From positions 49,637 through 113,636 of the IMG/VR virus record IMGVR_UViG_3300031673_008942: a stretch of 64,000 nucleotides of DNA; one strand, 5' to 3'. A model generated the notes under the pieces. That model was not told where the DNA came from. It searched no databases and saw nothing but the letters and a program-made list of their open reading frames with translations. This DNA comes from a virus. The position numbers were made by a program, and so were the translations under genes. Positions 35,101 through 44,431 of this stretch are shown here, piece after piece (within the stretch, counting starts at the first letter, position 1; every line of letters starts with the position of its first letter).

Positions 35101-35658
35101 ATGGATATGATTTTAGATAAGAAATTGGTAAGTTCTGATTGGTTGGATATTTGGAATATTGCCTATGGTCCCCATTATAAAGTTACTGCAAAACGTTTTG
35201 ATGGTACTTTTGAAGAGTTTGAGGATGTGAGGGGGTATGTAAAGAGTCAATCGGTTGATGCTGAAGGGCGTATTGCTTTTACGATGGAGGCCAAAAATCG
35301 CTTTAACGAGATGGTGATTCGTTATCCTTTTTATTATTTAAACAAGACCGATTTGGGTAATACTCTTTGCAGCTTTAAGAATTATAAAAATGAGATTAAT
35401 AATTCTTTCGGCATGAGCTACAGTTTATTCGCATTGGAGTGGGATAGTTGCATTATTGCCCATTACGATGGAGGCAGTATTACTATTTATCTTCTGAATA
35501 GAAAGGACTGGCAAGAGCGAGGAAGGATTGGTCATAATAATCGAGAGCTTCAGGTGTTTTTAGACCATGATGAGATTGATGTTCGGTTTGATAATATCGC
35601 TATCCTTCATGGAGGAATTCAAAATTGGCTCAGCGACTGCCTTGACAAGAAAAAGTAA
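35101..35658 (+). CDS. Hypothetical protein before sugar island
   Basis: A 185-residue protein with GGGGG six bases before the ATG. It looks like a compact alpha/beta domain with repeated aromatic residues (Y-P-F-Y-Y-L, then S-Y-S-L-F-A-L-E-W-D). No motif is recognised. Its 3' end overlaps the first glycosyltransferase of the island. Confidence 0.45.
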   Translation: MDMILDKKLVSSDWLDIWNIAYGPHYKVTAKRFDGTFEEFEDVRGYVKSQSVDAEGRIAFTMEAKNRFNEMVIRYPFYYLNKTDLGNTLCSFKNYKNEINNSFGMSYSLFALEWDSCIIAHYDGGSITIYLLNRKDWQERGRIGHNNRELQVFLDHDEIDVRFDNIAILHGGIQNWLSDCLDKKK

Positions 35659-36526
35659 TATCACGATAGTCATTTCTTTCCAGGCAGGTACTGAGGACAT
35701 TCTCGGTATCTGCTTGAATAGTATTAAGCGCCATACAGTCATGCCTCATAAGATTCTGGTTATTACACGAGATAAAGAGCTTGAGGACTTGTATAACCTA
35801 GTTAAGGGTTATGATGATATAAGAATTATGGAATTGGACATTGGAGAAGCTCCTGAAAGTGGCTCCAAGGTTCACGGCAAGATGCTTGATATGGCTATTC
35901 CTAGCGAGATAGATACTCCTTATTTTATTACTTTGGATTCTGATTGTTTCCCTGTGGCTGATGGGTGGCTTGATTATCTATTCAGTCTGAAAAAGGATTG
36001 TGTTGGTATTCTTCATCCGTGGGAGCCTCCTCCTGACTCTTTAGATAAGAGTACTATTGAATATCGAGTGCGGTATCAGCATTCTTTTAATATGACCCAT
36101 GTGGCGTGTCAGATGTTGTCAGTAGATTTGTTTAATGAGTTGTATGTGCCCTTTAATGGCGGAGATGATACGGGATTGATGATTCCTAATAAGGTTTTGT
36201 CTAAAGGTTTGAAGATTGGGGGTTTGAAAATAAGCAGATGTCCTTATCCGTTGGCTGAATTAGACCCTGAGTTTAATCGTTATATGGGGTTGGTGTTTGG
36301 GGATATGATTTATCATCATGGTGGGTGGACAAGAGTTAGTGTTTTTGGAGATTCTCCTGTTTGGGAACAAAATTATGGATGGGTTAAGGATAGGATTATA
36401 GAAGAAGATGGGGCTGAGTGGATTTTAGAGGATGGTTATGAGTTCCAGTTTGACAAGGAGGAGGAGGTAGCAAAGGAAAAGATGGATAGGTTGTTTGGGT
36501 TACGGTCTCAATTAATGAAGGGATGA
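35609..36526 (+). CDS. GT-A glycosyltransferase (first of tandem pair)
   Basis: About 305 residues from the ATG at 35609. The start is uncertain, since 35567 and a TTG at 35642 are also possible. After NITIVISFQ comes a GT2-like Rossmann half, the metal motif L-D-S-D-C-F-P, and specific motifs H-P-W-E-P-P-P, T-H-V-A-C-Q, G-D-D-T-G-L and Y-H-H-G-G-W-T-R. The gene two downstream has every one of these, so the two arose by duplication. It would transfer a sugar from a nucleotide donor. It overlaps the upstream gene by about 50 bases. Confidence 0.7.
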   Translation: MEEFKIGSATALTRKSNITIVISFQAGTEDILGICLNSIKRHTVMPHKILVITRDKELEDLYNLVKGYDDIRIMELDIGEAPESGSKVHGKMLDMAIPSEIDTPYFITLDSDCFPVADGWLDYLFSLKKDCVGILHPWEPPPDSLDKSTIEYRVRYQHSFNMTHVACQMLSVDLFNELYVPFNGGDDTGLMIPNKVLSKGLKIGGLKISRCPYPLAELDPEFNRYMGLVFGDMIYHHGGWTRVSVFGDSPVWEQNYGWVKDRIIEEDGAEWILEDGYEFQFDKEEEVAKEKMDRLFGLRSQLMKG

Positions 36527-36687
36527 ATTTCACGAATCATAAAACGGAATATTTGATGGAGATGCTTAAAGCAATTAATTCGAGCAGGCATCCATTTGTA
36601 AGCAGGAAGAGCGATATAATAAAAGAATTGAAAAGGAGAGTGCCTCCAGGGTGCCTATTGGTGACGAATAATGAAAGACAAAACTGA
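36523..36687 (+). CDS. Small 54-residue ORF between paralogous glycosyltransferases
   Basis: An ATG overlapping the previous stop (ATGA) opens 54 codons: M-N-F-T-N-H-K-T-E-Y, a helical E-M-L-K-A-I, a basic K-E-L-K-R-R and a final N-E-R-Q-N. It fills the gap between the two paralogues and overlaps the next gene by 17 bases. AAGGG lies two bases upstream, which is too close for a good site. It may be a real short protein or just open sequence. No homologue is suggested. Confidence 0.3.
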   Translation: MNFTNHKTEYLMEMLKAINSSRHPFVSRKSDIIKELKRRVPPGCLLVTNNERQN

Positions 36688-37594
36688 TGTAATAATAGCT
36701 TATAGCAATGGAACGGCAGATATGTTGGATATTTGCTTGTCTAACCTATTTAAATATACCGATGAAGAAGAGATTGAGGTTGTAATCGTTCATGATGAGA
36801 GAGAAGATTTTGATGCTTTAGTGGATGATTATTCGGTATCTGTAAAAAGCTATCCTGTATCTGAAAGGGGTTTAAGTGGGGCGAAGGCTCATGGAACCCT
36901 TATAGATGCTGCGGTGGCTGATACTTCTAATGCTTACATACTTACATTGGACTCTGACTGTTTCCCTATTGCTACGGGGTGGTTGGATTGTTTGCATAGT
37001 TTTATCTGTGAGAGTATGGGAGATACGCCAGTGTCTGGTATCTGCCATCCTTGGGCTCCTCCTCCTGAAGAATTAAAGAAAAGTCATATTGAATGGCGTA
37101 TTCGGTCAGGACATTGTTGGCTTAATACTCATGTGGCTTGCCAATTGGTTCTAAGGTCTTTCTTAGAGGATAATGGGTTAAAGTATTGTGCTGGCGATGA
37201 TACTGGTTTGGAAATTCCCATGAAGGCTCGTGAGATGGGTTTTGATGTGGGTATAATGCTGCCAACAAATTGTGTTCTGCCTAATGGGGAATATGTGAAA
37301 AGATTCAATCCAGAGCTTAATCGTCATGTTGGTATAATTTGGGGTGACTATATTTATCACCATGGTGGGGTTACCAGGAAGGTGAATGATTGTACTGTTG
37401 ATATGGAGACTGTATTCTCGAATGCTCTGGAGCAGGTAGTTAAGAGACGTGGGGCTGCTTGGCTGCATGATGAGAAGGAAAGTTCTCATTGGTATACTTT
37501 TGAGAATGAAGAAGCTGTGGCAGATTATAAGATGGAGTTAATGAAGCCTCAGATAATTAACTATTTAACTAATAATCAGAGTTTATTTAAATGA
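36671..37594 (+). CDS. GT-A glycosyltransferase (second of tandem pair)
   Basis: A 307-residue paralogue of the gene at 35609. It carries the same L-D-S-D-C-F-P, H-P-W-A-P-P-P, T-H-V-A-C-Q, G-D-D-T-G-L-E-I-P and I-Y-H-H-G-G-V-T-R motifs in the same order. The region after the core differs. Both begin with a short beta-alpha pair and a D-x-D metal site like family 2 transferases. Two copies side by side suggest either sequential addition of like sugars or different acceptors. It overlaps the methyltransferase gene by four bases. Confidence 0.7.
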   Translation: MKDKTDVIIAYSNGTADMLDICLSNLFKYTDEEEIEVVIVHDEREDFDALVDDYSVSVKSYPVSERGLSGAKAHGTLIDAAVADTSNAYILTLDSDCFPIATGWLDCLHSFICESMGDTPVSGICHPWAPPPEELKKSHIEWRIRSGHCWLNTHVACQLVLRSFLEDNGLKYCAGDDTGLEIPMKAREMGFDVGIMLPTNCVLPNGEYVKRFNPELNRHVGIIWGDYIYHHGGVTRKVNDCTVDMETVFSNALEQVVKRRGAAWLHDEKESSHWYTFENEEAVADYKMELMKPQIINYLTNNQSLFK

Positions 37595-38319
37595 TAAAGT
37601 TGGCACGGGGCGATTGCCTAGAGAAGATGAAAGGTATCCCTGACGGTAAAATAGATATGGTCTTATGCGACCCTCCTTATGGGGTGACTAGTTGCAAGTG
37701 GGATTCGGTTATACCGTTGGCCCCAATGTGGAGAGAACTAAAAAGAGTGGTTAAGCCGAGTGGGGCGATTGTTTTACATGCTTCACAGCCTTTTACAACG
37801 ACTTTGGTGGGTTCTAATAAGGAGATGTTCAAATATGGATGGATATGGCTCAAGAATGTTCCTACGGGAATGGCGCAGGCATCTTATCAGCCTATGAAGT
37901 ATCATGAAGAATTATTAGTGTTTGTTCAGTCTGGGAAGCCTACTTTTAACAAGCAGATGATTGAGCGTGAGGGGGAACGTAAGGATTGTTATCGTTATGA
38001 GCATTATTGTGGTGAGAACAATCATGTAAAGATGGATAAAGTGAAGAAACATTATGACCCAGACTTTGTTAATCCTGGTACAGTGTTGCTTTTCAATTGT
38101 GTTCCGAATAGAAAGGGGAAATTACATCCGGTTGAGAAACCAGTTCCCTTGTTGGAATATATGATTAAGACCTATACCAATGAAGGGGATGTTGTTTTAG
38201 ATTTTGCAATGGGTAGCGGTTCTACGGGAGTTGCTGCTGTGGGGAATAATAGAAGCTTTATTGGTATAGAATTAGATGATGAATATTTTAAGATAGCAAA
38301 AGAGAGGATAAGTCCATGA
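37591..38319 (+). CDS. DNA amino-methyltransferase (DPPY, N4/N6 type)
   Basis: A 242-residue protein with catalytic motif IV D-P-P-Y near residue 31 and SAM-binding motif I F-A-M-G-S-G-S-T-G near residue 207. Motif IV before motif I is the beta-class order. Target recognition lies between. It methylates adenine N6 or cytosine N4, probably shielding phage DNA from restriction, and no nuclease partner is adjacent. Embedded in sugar genes, it is not obviously related to them. It starts at an ATGA overlap. Confidence 0.85.
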   Translation: MIKLARGDCLEKMKGIPDGKIDMVLCDPPYGVTSCKWDSVIPLAPMWRELKRVVKPSGAIVLHASQPFTTTLVGSNKEMFKYGWIWLKNVPTGMAQASYQPMKYHEELLVFVQSGKPTFNKQMIEREGERKDCYRYEHYCGENNHVKMDKVKKHYDPDFVNPGTVLLFNCVPNRKGKLHPVEKPVPLLEYMIKTYTNEGDVVLDFAMGSGSTGVAAVGNNRSFIGIELDDEYFKIAKERISP

Positions 38320-39029
38320 AGGGAATAATTTTAGCGGGTGGTACAGGGTCTCGTTTAATGCCATTGACCAAGGTTACGAATAAGCACTTATTGCCGATTG
38401 GTGGCAAGCCTATGTTGCAACATTGTGTAGATAAACTTGTTGGAGCAAATGTTGACGAGATAATGGTTGTTACAGGGGGCGAGCACATCGGTCATATTGC
38501 TGAGTTCCTTGGAAGTGGTAAGGATTTTGATTGCAATGTGACTTATCGCATTCAGGATAGGGCAGGCGGTATTGCGGAGGCTTTAGGGTTGGCGAGAGGG
38601 TTTATCTCTAAGGGCGAAAGCATGATAGTTTTATTGGGTGATAACGTCTTTGAGGATGAGCTTTCAGATTTTGTTATGTTCCATGAATTGAATGGAGGGG
38701 CTACCTTGATGTTGAAGGAGGTGGATGACCCTGAGCGTTTTGGAGTAGCTGAGATTGATGGCAAGAACCATGTTCTTTCTATTGAGGAAAAGCCAGATAG
38801 TCCTAAGAGTAATATGGCGGTGACGGGTATTTATTGTTATGACGATAATGTTTTTGACTATATTGATGGTCTGACTCCAAGTGAAAGAAACGAGTTGGAG
38901 ATAACGGATGTTAATAATATGTACGTCAAAGATGGAAGAGTTAATTTTATGAAGTTTAATGGGTGGTGGACGGATGCAGGAACTCATGAGAGTTATGCTA
39001 AGGCAAATGAACTAATAAGAGGAAAATGA
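38316..39029 (+). CDS. RmlA-like sugar-1-phosphate nucleotidyltransferase
   Basis: A 237-residue protein that begins with G-I-I-L-A-G-G-T-G-S-R-L, the nucleotide-binding signature, then L-P-I-G-G-K-P-M-L and L-L-G-D-N-V-F for the metal. These are the hallmarks of glucose-1-phosphate thymidylyl/uridylyltransferases. It would make an activated sugar donor for the transferases around it. RmlA proper is longer (about 290 residues), so substrate is uncertain. It overlaps both neighbours by four bases. Confidence 0.85.
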   Translation: MKGIILAGGTGSRLMPLTKVTNKHLLPIGGKPMLQHCVDKLVGANVDEIMVVTGGEHIGHIAEFLGSGKDFDCNVTYRIQDRAGGIAEALGLARGFISKGESMIVLLGDNVFEDELSDFVMFHELNGGATLMLKEVDDPERFGVAEIDGKNHVLSIEEKPDSPKSNMAVTGIYCYDDNVFDYIDGLTPSERNELEITDVNNMYVKDGRVNFMKFNGWWTDAGTHESYAKANELIRGK

Positions 39030-39664
39030 AAATGGAAATATTAAAGTTATTAGATGATTATGTGCCCACTGCTACGAGCACAGAGAGCGTTGTCAGAATG
39101 CAATTGGAGCGTCCTGTTAAGGGTGAAGATGGTAATATCGGTGATTGGAAGAAAGAGGATGTTAATGCACGTTTCTTACATGGAGCAATTGGGCTTGTTA
39201 CAGAAACGGGAGAGCTTGAGGAGTCAATATATAAAGCGAAATGGAACAAGGAAAAATGGGACACCGTGAATGTCATAGAGGAATGTGGTGACGTGATTTG
39301 GTATCTGGCTATCGTTGTAGATTCGCTTGGGTTATCTTTTGTAGGCTTGGATGTTCAAAGTGCATGGATTGATAAAAATATTGCGATTAGCAGGATGATT
39401 ATATCGGCAGACCAAATTATTGACAAGGCAAAGAGAAATATCTTTTATGGAAAGCCTCTTGAAGAGGATGCTGTAAAGAGAGAACTCGGAAATCTAATTG
39501 GAGCTATGGATTGTTTATGCAAGCATGCTGATGGAAGTATCGAGCAGGCGATTGACAAGGTTACTTATAAGCTTACGAAGGTTCGCTTTAAGGATGGTTT
39601 TAATCAGGAAGATGCCTACAATCGTGATTTGAAAGAAGAGCGTGATGCACTAGAAAGCAAGTAA
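39026..39664 (+). CDS. MazG-like NTP pyrophosphohydrolase
   Basis: A 212-residue protein with the MazG metal motif: T-E-T-G-E-L-E-E-S, then N-V-I-E-E-C-G-D-V-I-W-Y-L (E-x3-E plus E-E-x2-D). Phage MazG proteins hydrolyse nucleotides, and cyanophage MazG has been linked to host starvation signalling. The part after residue 120 is helical and is probably a second partial repeat. The function of the enzyme within a sugar island is not clear. It may balance nucleotide pools. Confidence 0.75.
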   Translation: MKMEILKLLDDYVPTATSTESVVRMQLERPVKGEDGNIGDWKKEDVNARFLHGAIGLVTETGELEESIYKAKWNKEKWDTVNVIEECGDVIWYLAIVVDSLGLSFVGLDVQSAWIDKNIAISRMIISADQIIDKAKRNIFYGKPLEEDAVKRELGNLIGAMDCLCKHADGSIEQAIDKVTYKLTKVRFKDGFNQEDAYNRDLKEERDALESK

Positions 39665-39692
39665 AATTAACTTATAGGAAGATTATTTTACA

Positions 39693-40394
39693 ATGAATGG
39701 TATAAGCATATGCGTTCTTACATATAATGTATTGTTTTATAACAAGTTGCAACTTAAACAAGTGCGTGAGCTTACTCGCTTAATGCCTTATGAGTTGATA
39801 TTTTATGATAATGGCAGCACTGATGGGTCGGTTGAATATCTGGAGTCTCAGGAAGATGTGAGGCTTATTAAGGGTACGAATAATTCACTGAGGCATGGTG
39901 AGGCACTTGATGTATTGGCAAAAGAGTCTAAATATCCTATTACGTGTACTTTAGATTCTGATGCTTTCCCTATGAGTCCAGATTGGCTCACGCCTGCTTT
40001 TTTCTTGGATGATGATTGTGTGCTTGCTGGTATTGATAGAGGATGGGGCAGGCAGTTCCATCATTATGTGTGCCCTTCTTATCTGTTTGGATGGACTGAT
40101 TGGATAAAGAAGCATACGTTCGCTGATACGTGGCCGACGGCTGATACTGGAGAATTGATGGGTAAGGCATGCGTTGAAGAGGGAAAGCACCAGAAGCTGT
40201 GGAAATATAGTTGTACCGACTGGGGGGATAAATTTAAATCAAATAAACCGAATAACTATAATGGATGGGTTTGGCATACTTGGTGGGGAGGTCGTTCCAA
40301 ATCTATTCCTGGATTGGCTGGTGATGAATTTGAGGTTGATTATCACGATTATGTTGAAAATATGTTAAGAAGAAAGTTTAATTTGGATTTTTAG
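39693..40394 (+). CDS. Family 2 glycosyltransferase
   Basis: A 233-residue GT-A protein: S-I-C-V-L-T-Y-N, then F-Y-D-N-G-S-T-D-G-S, and L-D-S-D-A-F-P (D-x-D) near residue 90. The C-terminal half is Trp-rich (N-G-W-V-W-H-T-W-W-G-G) and should hold the acceptor site. Upstream is a GGAAG site. AGGAGG between this gene and the next shows continued translation through the island. Confidence 0.8.
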   Translation: MNGISICVLTYNVLFYNKLQLKQVRELTRLMPYELIFYDNGSTDGSVEYLESQEDVRLIKGTNNSLRHGEALDVLAKESKYPITCTLDSDAFPMSPDWLTPAFFLDDDCVLAGIDRGWGRQFHHYVCPSYLFGWTDWIKKHTFADTWPTADTGELMGKACVEEGKHQKLWKYSCTDWGDKFKSNKPNNYNGWVWHTWWGGRSKSIPGLAGDEFEVDYHDYVENMLRRKFNLDF

Positions 40395-40403
40395 GAGGTT
40401 TTT

Positions 40404-41336
40404 ATGAATGCCGTGTTGTTGCCTTTAACGGAAGAATGGGTTGTTGCTGAGATGGTTGGCAAAAAATTAAGTGTTGGCATCAATAATCTTCCCACTCCTG
40501 ATGTGGAGATAATGGGTTTTGCGATTCTTGGTGATGGGGGTTCTATGGAATCTGACGTGGCTTCCAAATGGGAGGTGACAGATAGCGTTTTGGAGCTTCA
40601 GGATGAGAGAGGTAAGGTAATTTACCGATTTAGTGGAGCTCTGGCTTCTAATGGAAGTCTATTTTTGAGTGGGGATTCTCTGAGGGATGCGAGCTTGAAT
40701 GGTTTCACTCGGACGATTATGTATCCTTTTGTTTCAGTTGGGGATAATTTTGGAGTATTGGTTAGCTCTCATGCCGACTATTACCAGAATGGGCCGGTAG
40801 ATTTATTGATTACATCATTGATTCGCCATGGTATATCTGAAGAACGTATTCGAGTGGTGGTGGCAGGAAGCAGGGATGATAGCGAAGAGGAACAGCCTGG
40901 ACACCTTCACATAGAGGGTAATCATTTTGGATTTAGCGGATTGAGTGGGTTGGATGATTCTTATCCATATTGGATGCTGTTGCATGATACCTGTGAGGTA
41001 ATGGGTGATTTTAAGGAGAAGTCTTCTTTGATAGATGTCGGATTGAATTATGATTCAATTCTTTTCACTCCAGAGAAGCATAATGGGGTGGGTTTATATC
41101 GAACTGATTTTGTAAATGAAATTAATTGGAGTGAGGTAAGAGGAGACCGATTATTTGACCACATAAAGAATTCATCTAAGCTGAGAATGTTATTGGGAGG
41201 TCGTGCGAATAGTGGTATGGCTTCGCAAGGGAAAAGAGATGTGTATGGAAATGGAACTCTGAGGAAGGTGTTCTATTTAGAAAGTATTGGTATAAAGAAA
41301 TATTCGTCGGATTCATTGACGGTAAAGGCTCCATAA
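40404..41336 (+). CDS. Unassigned protein of sugar island, possibly transferase-like
   Basis: A 310-residue protein with AGGAGG before the ATG. The middle (V-D-L-L-I-T-S-L-I-R-H-G-I, later P-Y-W-M-L-L-H-D-T-C-E-V) is reminiscent of a Rossmann-like core with an H-D-T-x motif where GT-A proteins put their metal site, but no diagnostic motif is present. The first 100 residues are beta-rich. It is one base from the cytidylyltransferase gene, so it is likely part of the same pathway. Confidence 0.4.
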   Translation: MNAVLLPLTEEWVVAEMVGKKLSVGINNLPTPDVEIMGFAILGDGGSMESDVASKWEVTDSVLELQDERGKVIYRFSGALASNGSLFLSGDSLRDASLNGFTRTIMYPFVSVGDNFGVLVSSHADYYQNGPVDLLITSLIRHGISEERIRVVVAGSRDDSEEEQPGHLHIEGNHFGFSGLSGLDDSYPYWMLLHDTCEVMGDFKEKSSLIDVGLNYDSILFTPEKHNGVGLYRTDFVNEINWSEVRGDRLFDHIKNSSKLRMLLGGRANSGMASQGKRDVYGNGTLRKVFYLESIGIKKYSSDSLTVKAP

Positions 41337-41756
41337 ATGGTGGTTACTTGTAATGGTTGTTTTGATGTGTTGCATTCGGGGCATTTATTTTTTCTTGGGT
41401 ATGCATTGAGTCGAGGTACATCTCTTGTTGTGGGTATCAATTCTGATGATTATATTCGTCGAACTAAGCGTCTTGATTTTATTCCTCAAGAAATTCGTCG
41501 GGAAAATCTCTTAAGTTTGGGCTTTATAAAGACTGTAGAGATTTTTGAGGAGGATTCTCCAATAGAGTTTATTCGTAGAATTCGTCCTAATATTCACTGT
41601 ACAGGTGTAGAATATAGTGAAAACTGTGCAGAGACCCAAGTATGTGATGAGTTGGGTATAGAACTCGTATTTATTCCACGAGTTGGCGACTGGTCTACAA
41701 CTTCAATAAGAGAGAAGCAGAATGCAGGAAACGACAAAGGCTTACCTGAGACGTAA
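41337..41756 (+). CDS. Cytidylyltransferase-like (HldE C-terminal/TagD type)
   Basis: A 139-residue protein of the nucleotidyltransferase alpha/beta fold: N-G-C-F-D-V-L-H-S-G-H (the H-x-G-H motif) at the start, and S-T-T-S-I-R-E-K near the end, like the I-S-S-T-x-x-R motif. Such enzymes link CMP or AMP to sugar or polyol phosphates (heptose-1-P, glycerol-3-P). It could make a CDP- or ADP-activated donor for the GT9-like transferases nearby. It overlaps the next gene by 35 bases. Confidence 0.8.
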   Translation: MVVTCNGCFDVLHSGHLFFLGYALSRGTSLVVGINSDDYIRRTKRLDFIPQEIRRENLLSLGFIKTVEIFEEDSPIEFIRRIRPNIHCTGVEYSENCAETQVCDELGIELVFIPRVGDWSTTSIREKQNAGNDKGLPET

Positions 41757-43707
41757 GAATGATAAATTTTGGGACAGAGTTTTCAAGGGTAATGGTATTG
41801 ACATAGGCTCTGGAGATGACCCGTTTAAAGAAGAATGGTTTACTGGTATTAAATCTATCAAGCCTTTTGACTTAGAGGATGGGGATGCTCAATTCTTATC
41901 TCGGTATGTAGGTTCTGAATCCTTTGACTTCGTACATAGTTCGAATTGTTTAGAGCATATGCATGACCCTGTGGGAGCTCTTTCGGAATGGTGCGAGGTT
42001 CTTAAGCCAAATGGATATTTGGTTTTTACAGTTCCTGATGAAGATTTATACGAGCAGGGTATTTTCCCTTCGAGATGGAATGGAGACCATAAAGTAAGCT
42101 TTACGATATGGAAGAATGATTCTTGGTGTGATAAGTCTATGAATATTTCTGAGCTTGTTTCTCAGGTTCCGGGAATGCAGGTAAAAAAGATTGAACTTGT
42201 TGATACTAATTATGATTATTCCAGAAAGAATTATGACCAGACTTACCATTCGAATGCGGAATGTTTCATTGAGGTGGTGCTTTGGAAGAATCCGGTATTG
42301 GCTTATGAGAGAGTGGGGACAAAAGAGATTGAGAGAACGTTCAAACATAGTGGGGCTCGTGGTGATTTGATTTATGGATTATGTGCGATGAAGGCACTTG
42401 GAGGTGGAGAGCTGTATATTAATCTTGATGCCAAACATCATTATGTAGGAGTGGGAATTGATGAGAATGATGTGAAGTGGTTTAAGGAGCTTTTAATATC
42501 TCATGATTACGTGGATGATGTCCAAGTTTGGGATGGCCGAGATGTTGGATACGATTTGGATAATTTCAGAGATTTTGATATTGATGCCAATTTGTTGAGC
42601 TGGTCTCATCTTAATCGTTTCAAGGCAGAGGCAGATTTGAGTTTGCCTTGGTTGGAGATGGATAAGATTCCTAAAATTTATGAAGGGGATATCGTTATTT
42701 CTCGAAGTGCGAGATATCATGGTTTCTTGGATTGGGGCGAATTAAAGGGATGGGAGGATAGATGTGTGTTTATTGGTATGCAGGAAGAGTGGGAGGATTT
42801 TAGAAAGAATGTAGGGCTTCATATTCAGTATCGTCCCGTTTCGAGTTATATAGAGATGGCAGGAATTATAGCTGCCTCGAAGCTGTTTATCGGAAATCAG
42901 TCTTTCCCCTATAGTTTGGCAGAAGCGATGAAGGCAAATCGAGTTTTAGAGGTATGCATCTCTTGTCCTAACTGTGACCCTCAAAGTGATAATGGACATG
43001 TAAGATTGACTCAGAATATTCTTAATCACTATGTGGTTAAAGAGAGGGAACTGAAAGAATTTGAGAAAGAGACTCGTAGTCATAATCCTTGGAAGTTGAG
43101 CAAGGTTAGGGTGCCAGTAATGCAGAAGCCCGGTTTATGGGAAAGGATAAAATCCCCTCAGCAGTTGAAAGACCGTCCCTTGGTGAGCGTTGTGGTTTGT
43201 GCTCTGATAGGTAAAGAGGATGATATTCAATTTATGGATAAAAATATTAATGATTGTGACTTGATTAAGTTTTTACAGAAAGATAGGGATTTGGAGGAGT
43301 CTGTTATTGCGATGGGAACGATTAAAACATTAGCCACTAATATTAATAATGCAGCTTTACTGGCGAACGGTGATTATATTGCGATTGTGGATGCAAATAC
43401 TACTCTTTCCCCTGGATGGTCAAGTGATATGAGAGATTGCTTTGTGGATGAGAGCGTAGGAATTGTTGGTACTGAACGTTCTTTCAAAAAAACTCCTCAT
43501 ATGAAATTTGGGTGTTTGATGATTGCGAGAAGGGCCTATGAGGCATGTGGATTATTTTCAACAAAAATTGATGATTGGAATGAGCAGGCTTTAGACTTGG
43601 CAGTGAGATATGGGAAACAGGGATATGGTTCTCGACAATCTTCGGACCGGTCTATTGAGATTAGCTCTCATATAAAAGAGTACTATGAGGTCAAAAATGA
43701 TTATTAA
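41722..43707 (+). CDS. Three-domain fusion: SAM methyltransferase, GT9-like, GT2-like
   Basis: A 661-residue protein. Residues 1-190 are a class I SAM methyltransferase (G-I-D-I-G-S-G-D-D-P, later H-S-S-N-C-L-E-H-M, L-K-P-N-G-Y-L-V-F-T-V-P). Residues about 200-440 resemble GT-B heptosyltransferase-like proteins (G-A-R-G-D-L-I-Y-G-L, later F-I-G-N-Q-S-F-P-Y-S-L-A-E-A). The last 170 residues are a GT2-like GT-A domain (I-A-I-V-D-A-N-T-T-L, with a rare D-A-N metal site). Such a fusion would methylate and transfer in one chain, with the activities perhaps capping a glycan. It overlaps neighbouring genes on both sides. Confidence 0.72.
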   Translation: MQETTKAYLRRKNDKFWDRVFKGNGIDIGSGDDPFKEEWFTGIKSIKPFDLEDGDAQFLSRYVGSESFDFVHSSNCLEHMHDPVGALSEWCEVLKPNGYLVFTVPDEDLYEQGIFPSRWNGDHKVSFTIWKNDSWCDKSMNISELVSQVPGMQVKKIELVDTNYDYSRKNYDQTYHSNAECFIEVVLWKNPVLAYERVGTKEIERTFKHSGARGDLIYGLCAMKALGGGELYINLDAKHHYVGVGIDENDVKWFKELLISHDYVDDVQVWDGRDVGYDLDNFRDFDIDANLLSWSHLNRFKAEADLSLPWLEMDKIPKIYEGDIVISRSARYHGFLDWGELKGWEDRCVFIGMQEEWEDFRKNVGLHIQYRPVSSYIEMAGIIAASKLFIGNQSFPYSLAEAMKANRVLEVCISCPNCDPQSDNGHVRLTQNILNHYVVKERELKEFEKETRSHNPWKLSKVRVPVMQKPGLWERIKSPQQLKDRPLVSVVVCALIGKEDDIQFMDKNINDCDLIKFLQKDRDLEESVIAMGTIKTLATNINNAALLANGDYIAIVDANTTLSPGWSSDMRDCFVDESVGIVGTERSFKKTPHMKFGCLMIARRAYEACGLFSTKIDDWNEQALDLAVRYGKQGYGSRQSSDRSIEISSHIKEYYEVKNDY

Positions 43708-44431
43708 ACTGTCGGGTGGCTTAGATAGGGTTTTGATGTTAGCTCCGGTATTGCGTGAGTATAAATTTAGAAATCCTTATGAGAAGATTTATTTTGAGAC
43801 TGACTATCCTTTGTTCACTTGTGAGGAGGCAGATAAGGCAGCGGTGTTTATTGACCGAAAAGATGAGTCTGTCTTGGTGTTGGATATTTTTAATGAAATT
43901 TCTGAGGATATGCATATTATGGACTTATATGCGAGTATAATTTTGGGAGATACTCGGATTCGGAATAGGATGATTGATAATATCCCTTATTTAAATAATC
44001 TCAGAAAGGTGGCTTCCCCTAATATTGTTATTGATTCACGTTTTGTTAAAATGGTCCCTGACTTGGAGAAGTACGGAAAAGTAGAGGTGGCAGAATATCA
44101 TAACAGTGGTTTGGATAATATCCTTTTTATAGGTTATGATGATGACCTTTCTTATCTGGCAATGACTTCGAATACTCCCATGATAATGATATTTGACAAA
44201 AGGTCTCCCAAGTATGTAAGGCCTTTTAGGAAGAATATCTTTTTTGAAGCAATAGAACCATCTTATGAGGTATGCTCGTCGGCTCCATTTTGTTTACGTA
44301 AGAATGGATTGATTGAGTTTAAAAATGTATATGGGGTTAAGTGTGATAATGAGACTCCTTTTGCCTGTGAGAATTATGTGACTTATGAGATGGTTATGGA
44401 GTCGGTGAAAAGGATATTACATGAATGTTGA
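43697..44431 (+). CDS. GT9/heptosyltransferase-like protein, reduced
   Basis: From ATG 43697 (GAGG six bases upstream; 43685 also possible) the product has 244 residues. It begins I-I-K-L-S-G-G-L-D-R-V-L-M-L-A-P, like the start of heptosyltransferases (L-G-D-x-L-x-T-P). The later E-x-G-x-H region typical of GT9 is not clear, so it may be a partial or unusual member. C-terminal Cys residues (V-C-S-S-A-P-F-C, later V-K-C-D) are notable. Overlaps the previous gene by 11 bases. Confidence 0.5.
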   Translation: MIIKLSGGLDRVLMLAPVLREYKFRNPYEKIYFETDYPLFTCEEADKAAVFIDRKDESVLVLDIFNEISEDMHIMDLYASIILGDTRIRNRMIDNIPYLNNLRKVASPNIVIDSRFVKMVPDLEKYGKVEVAEYHNSGLDNILFIGYDDDLSYLAMTSNTPMIMIFDKRSPKYVRPFRKNIFFEAIEPSYEVCSSAPFCLRKNGLIEFKNVYGVKCDNETPFACENYVTYEMVMESVKRILHEC

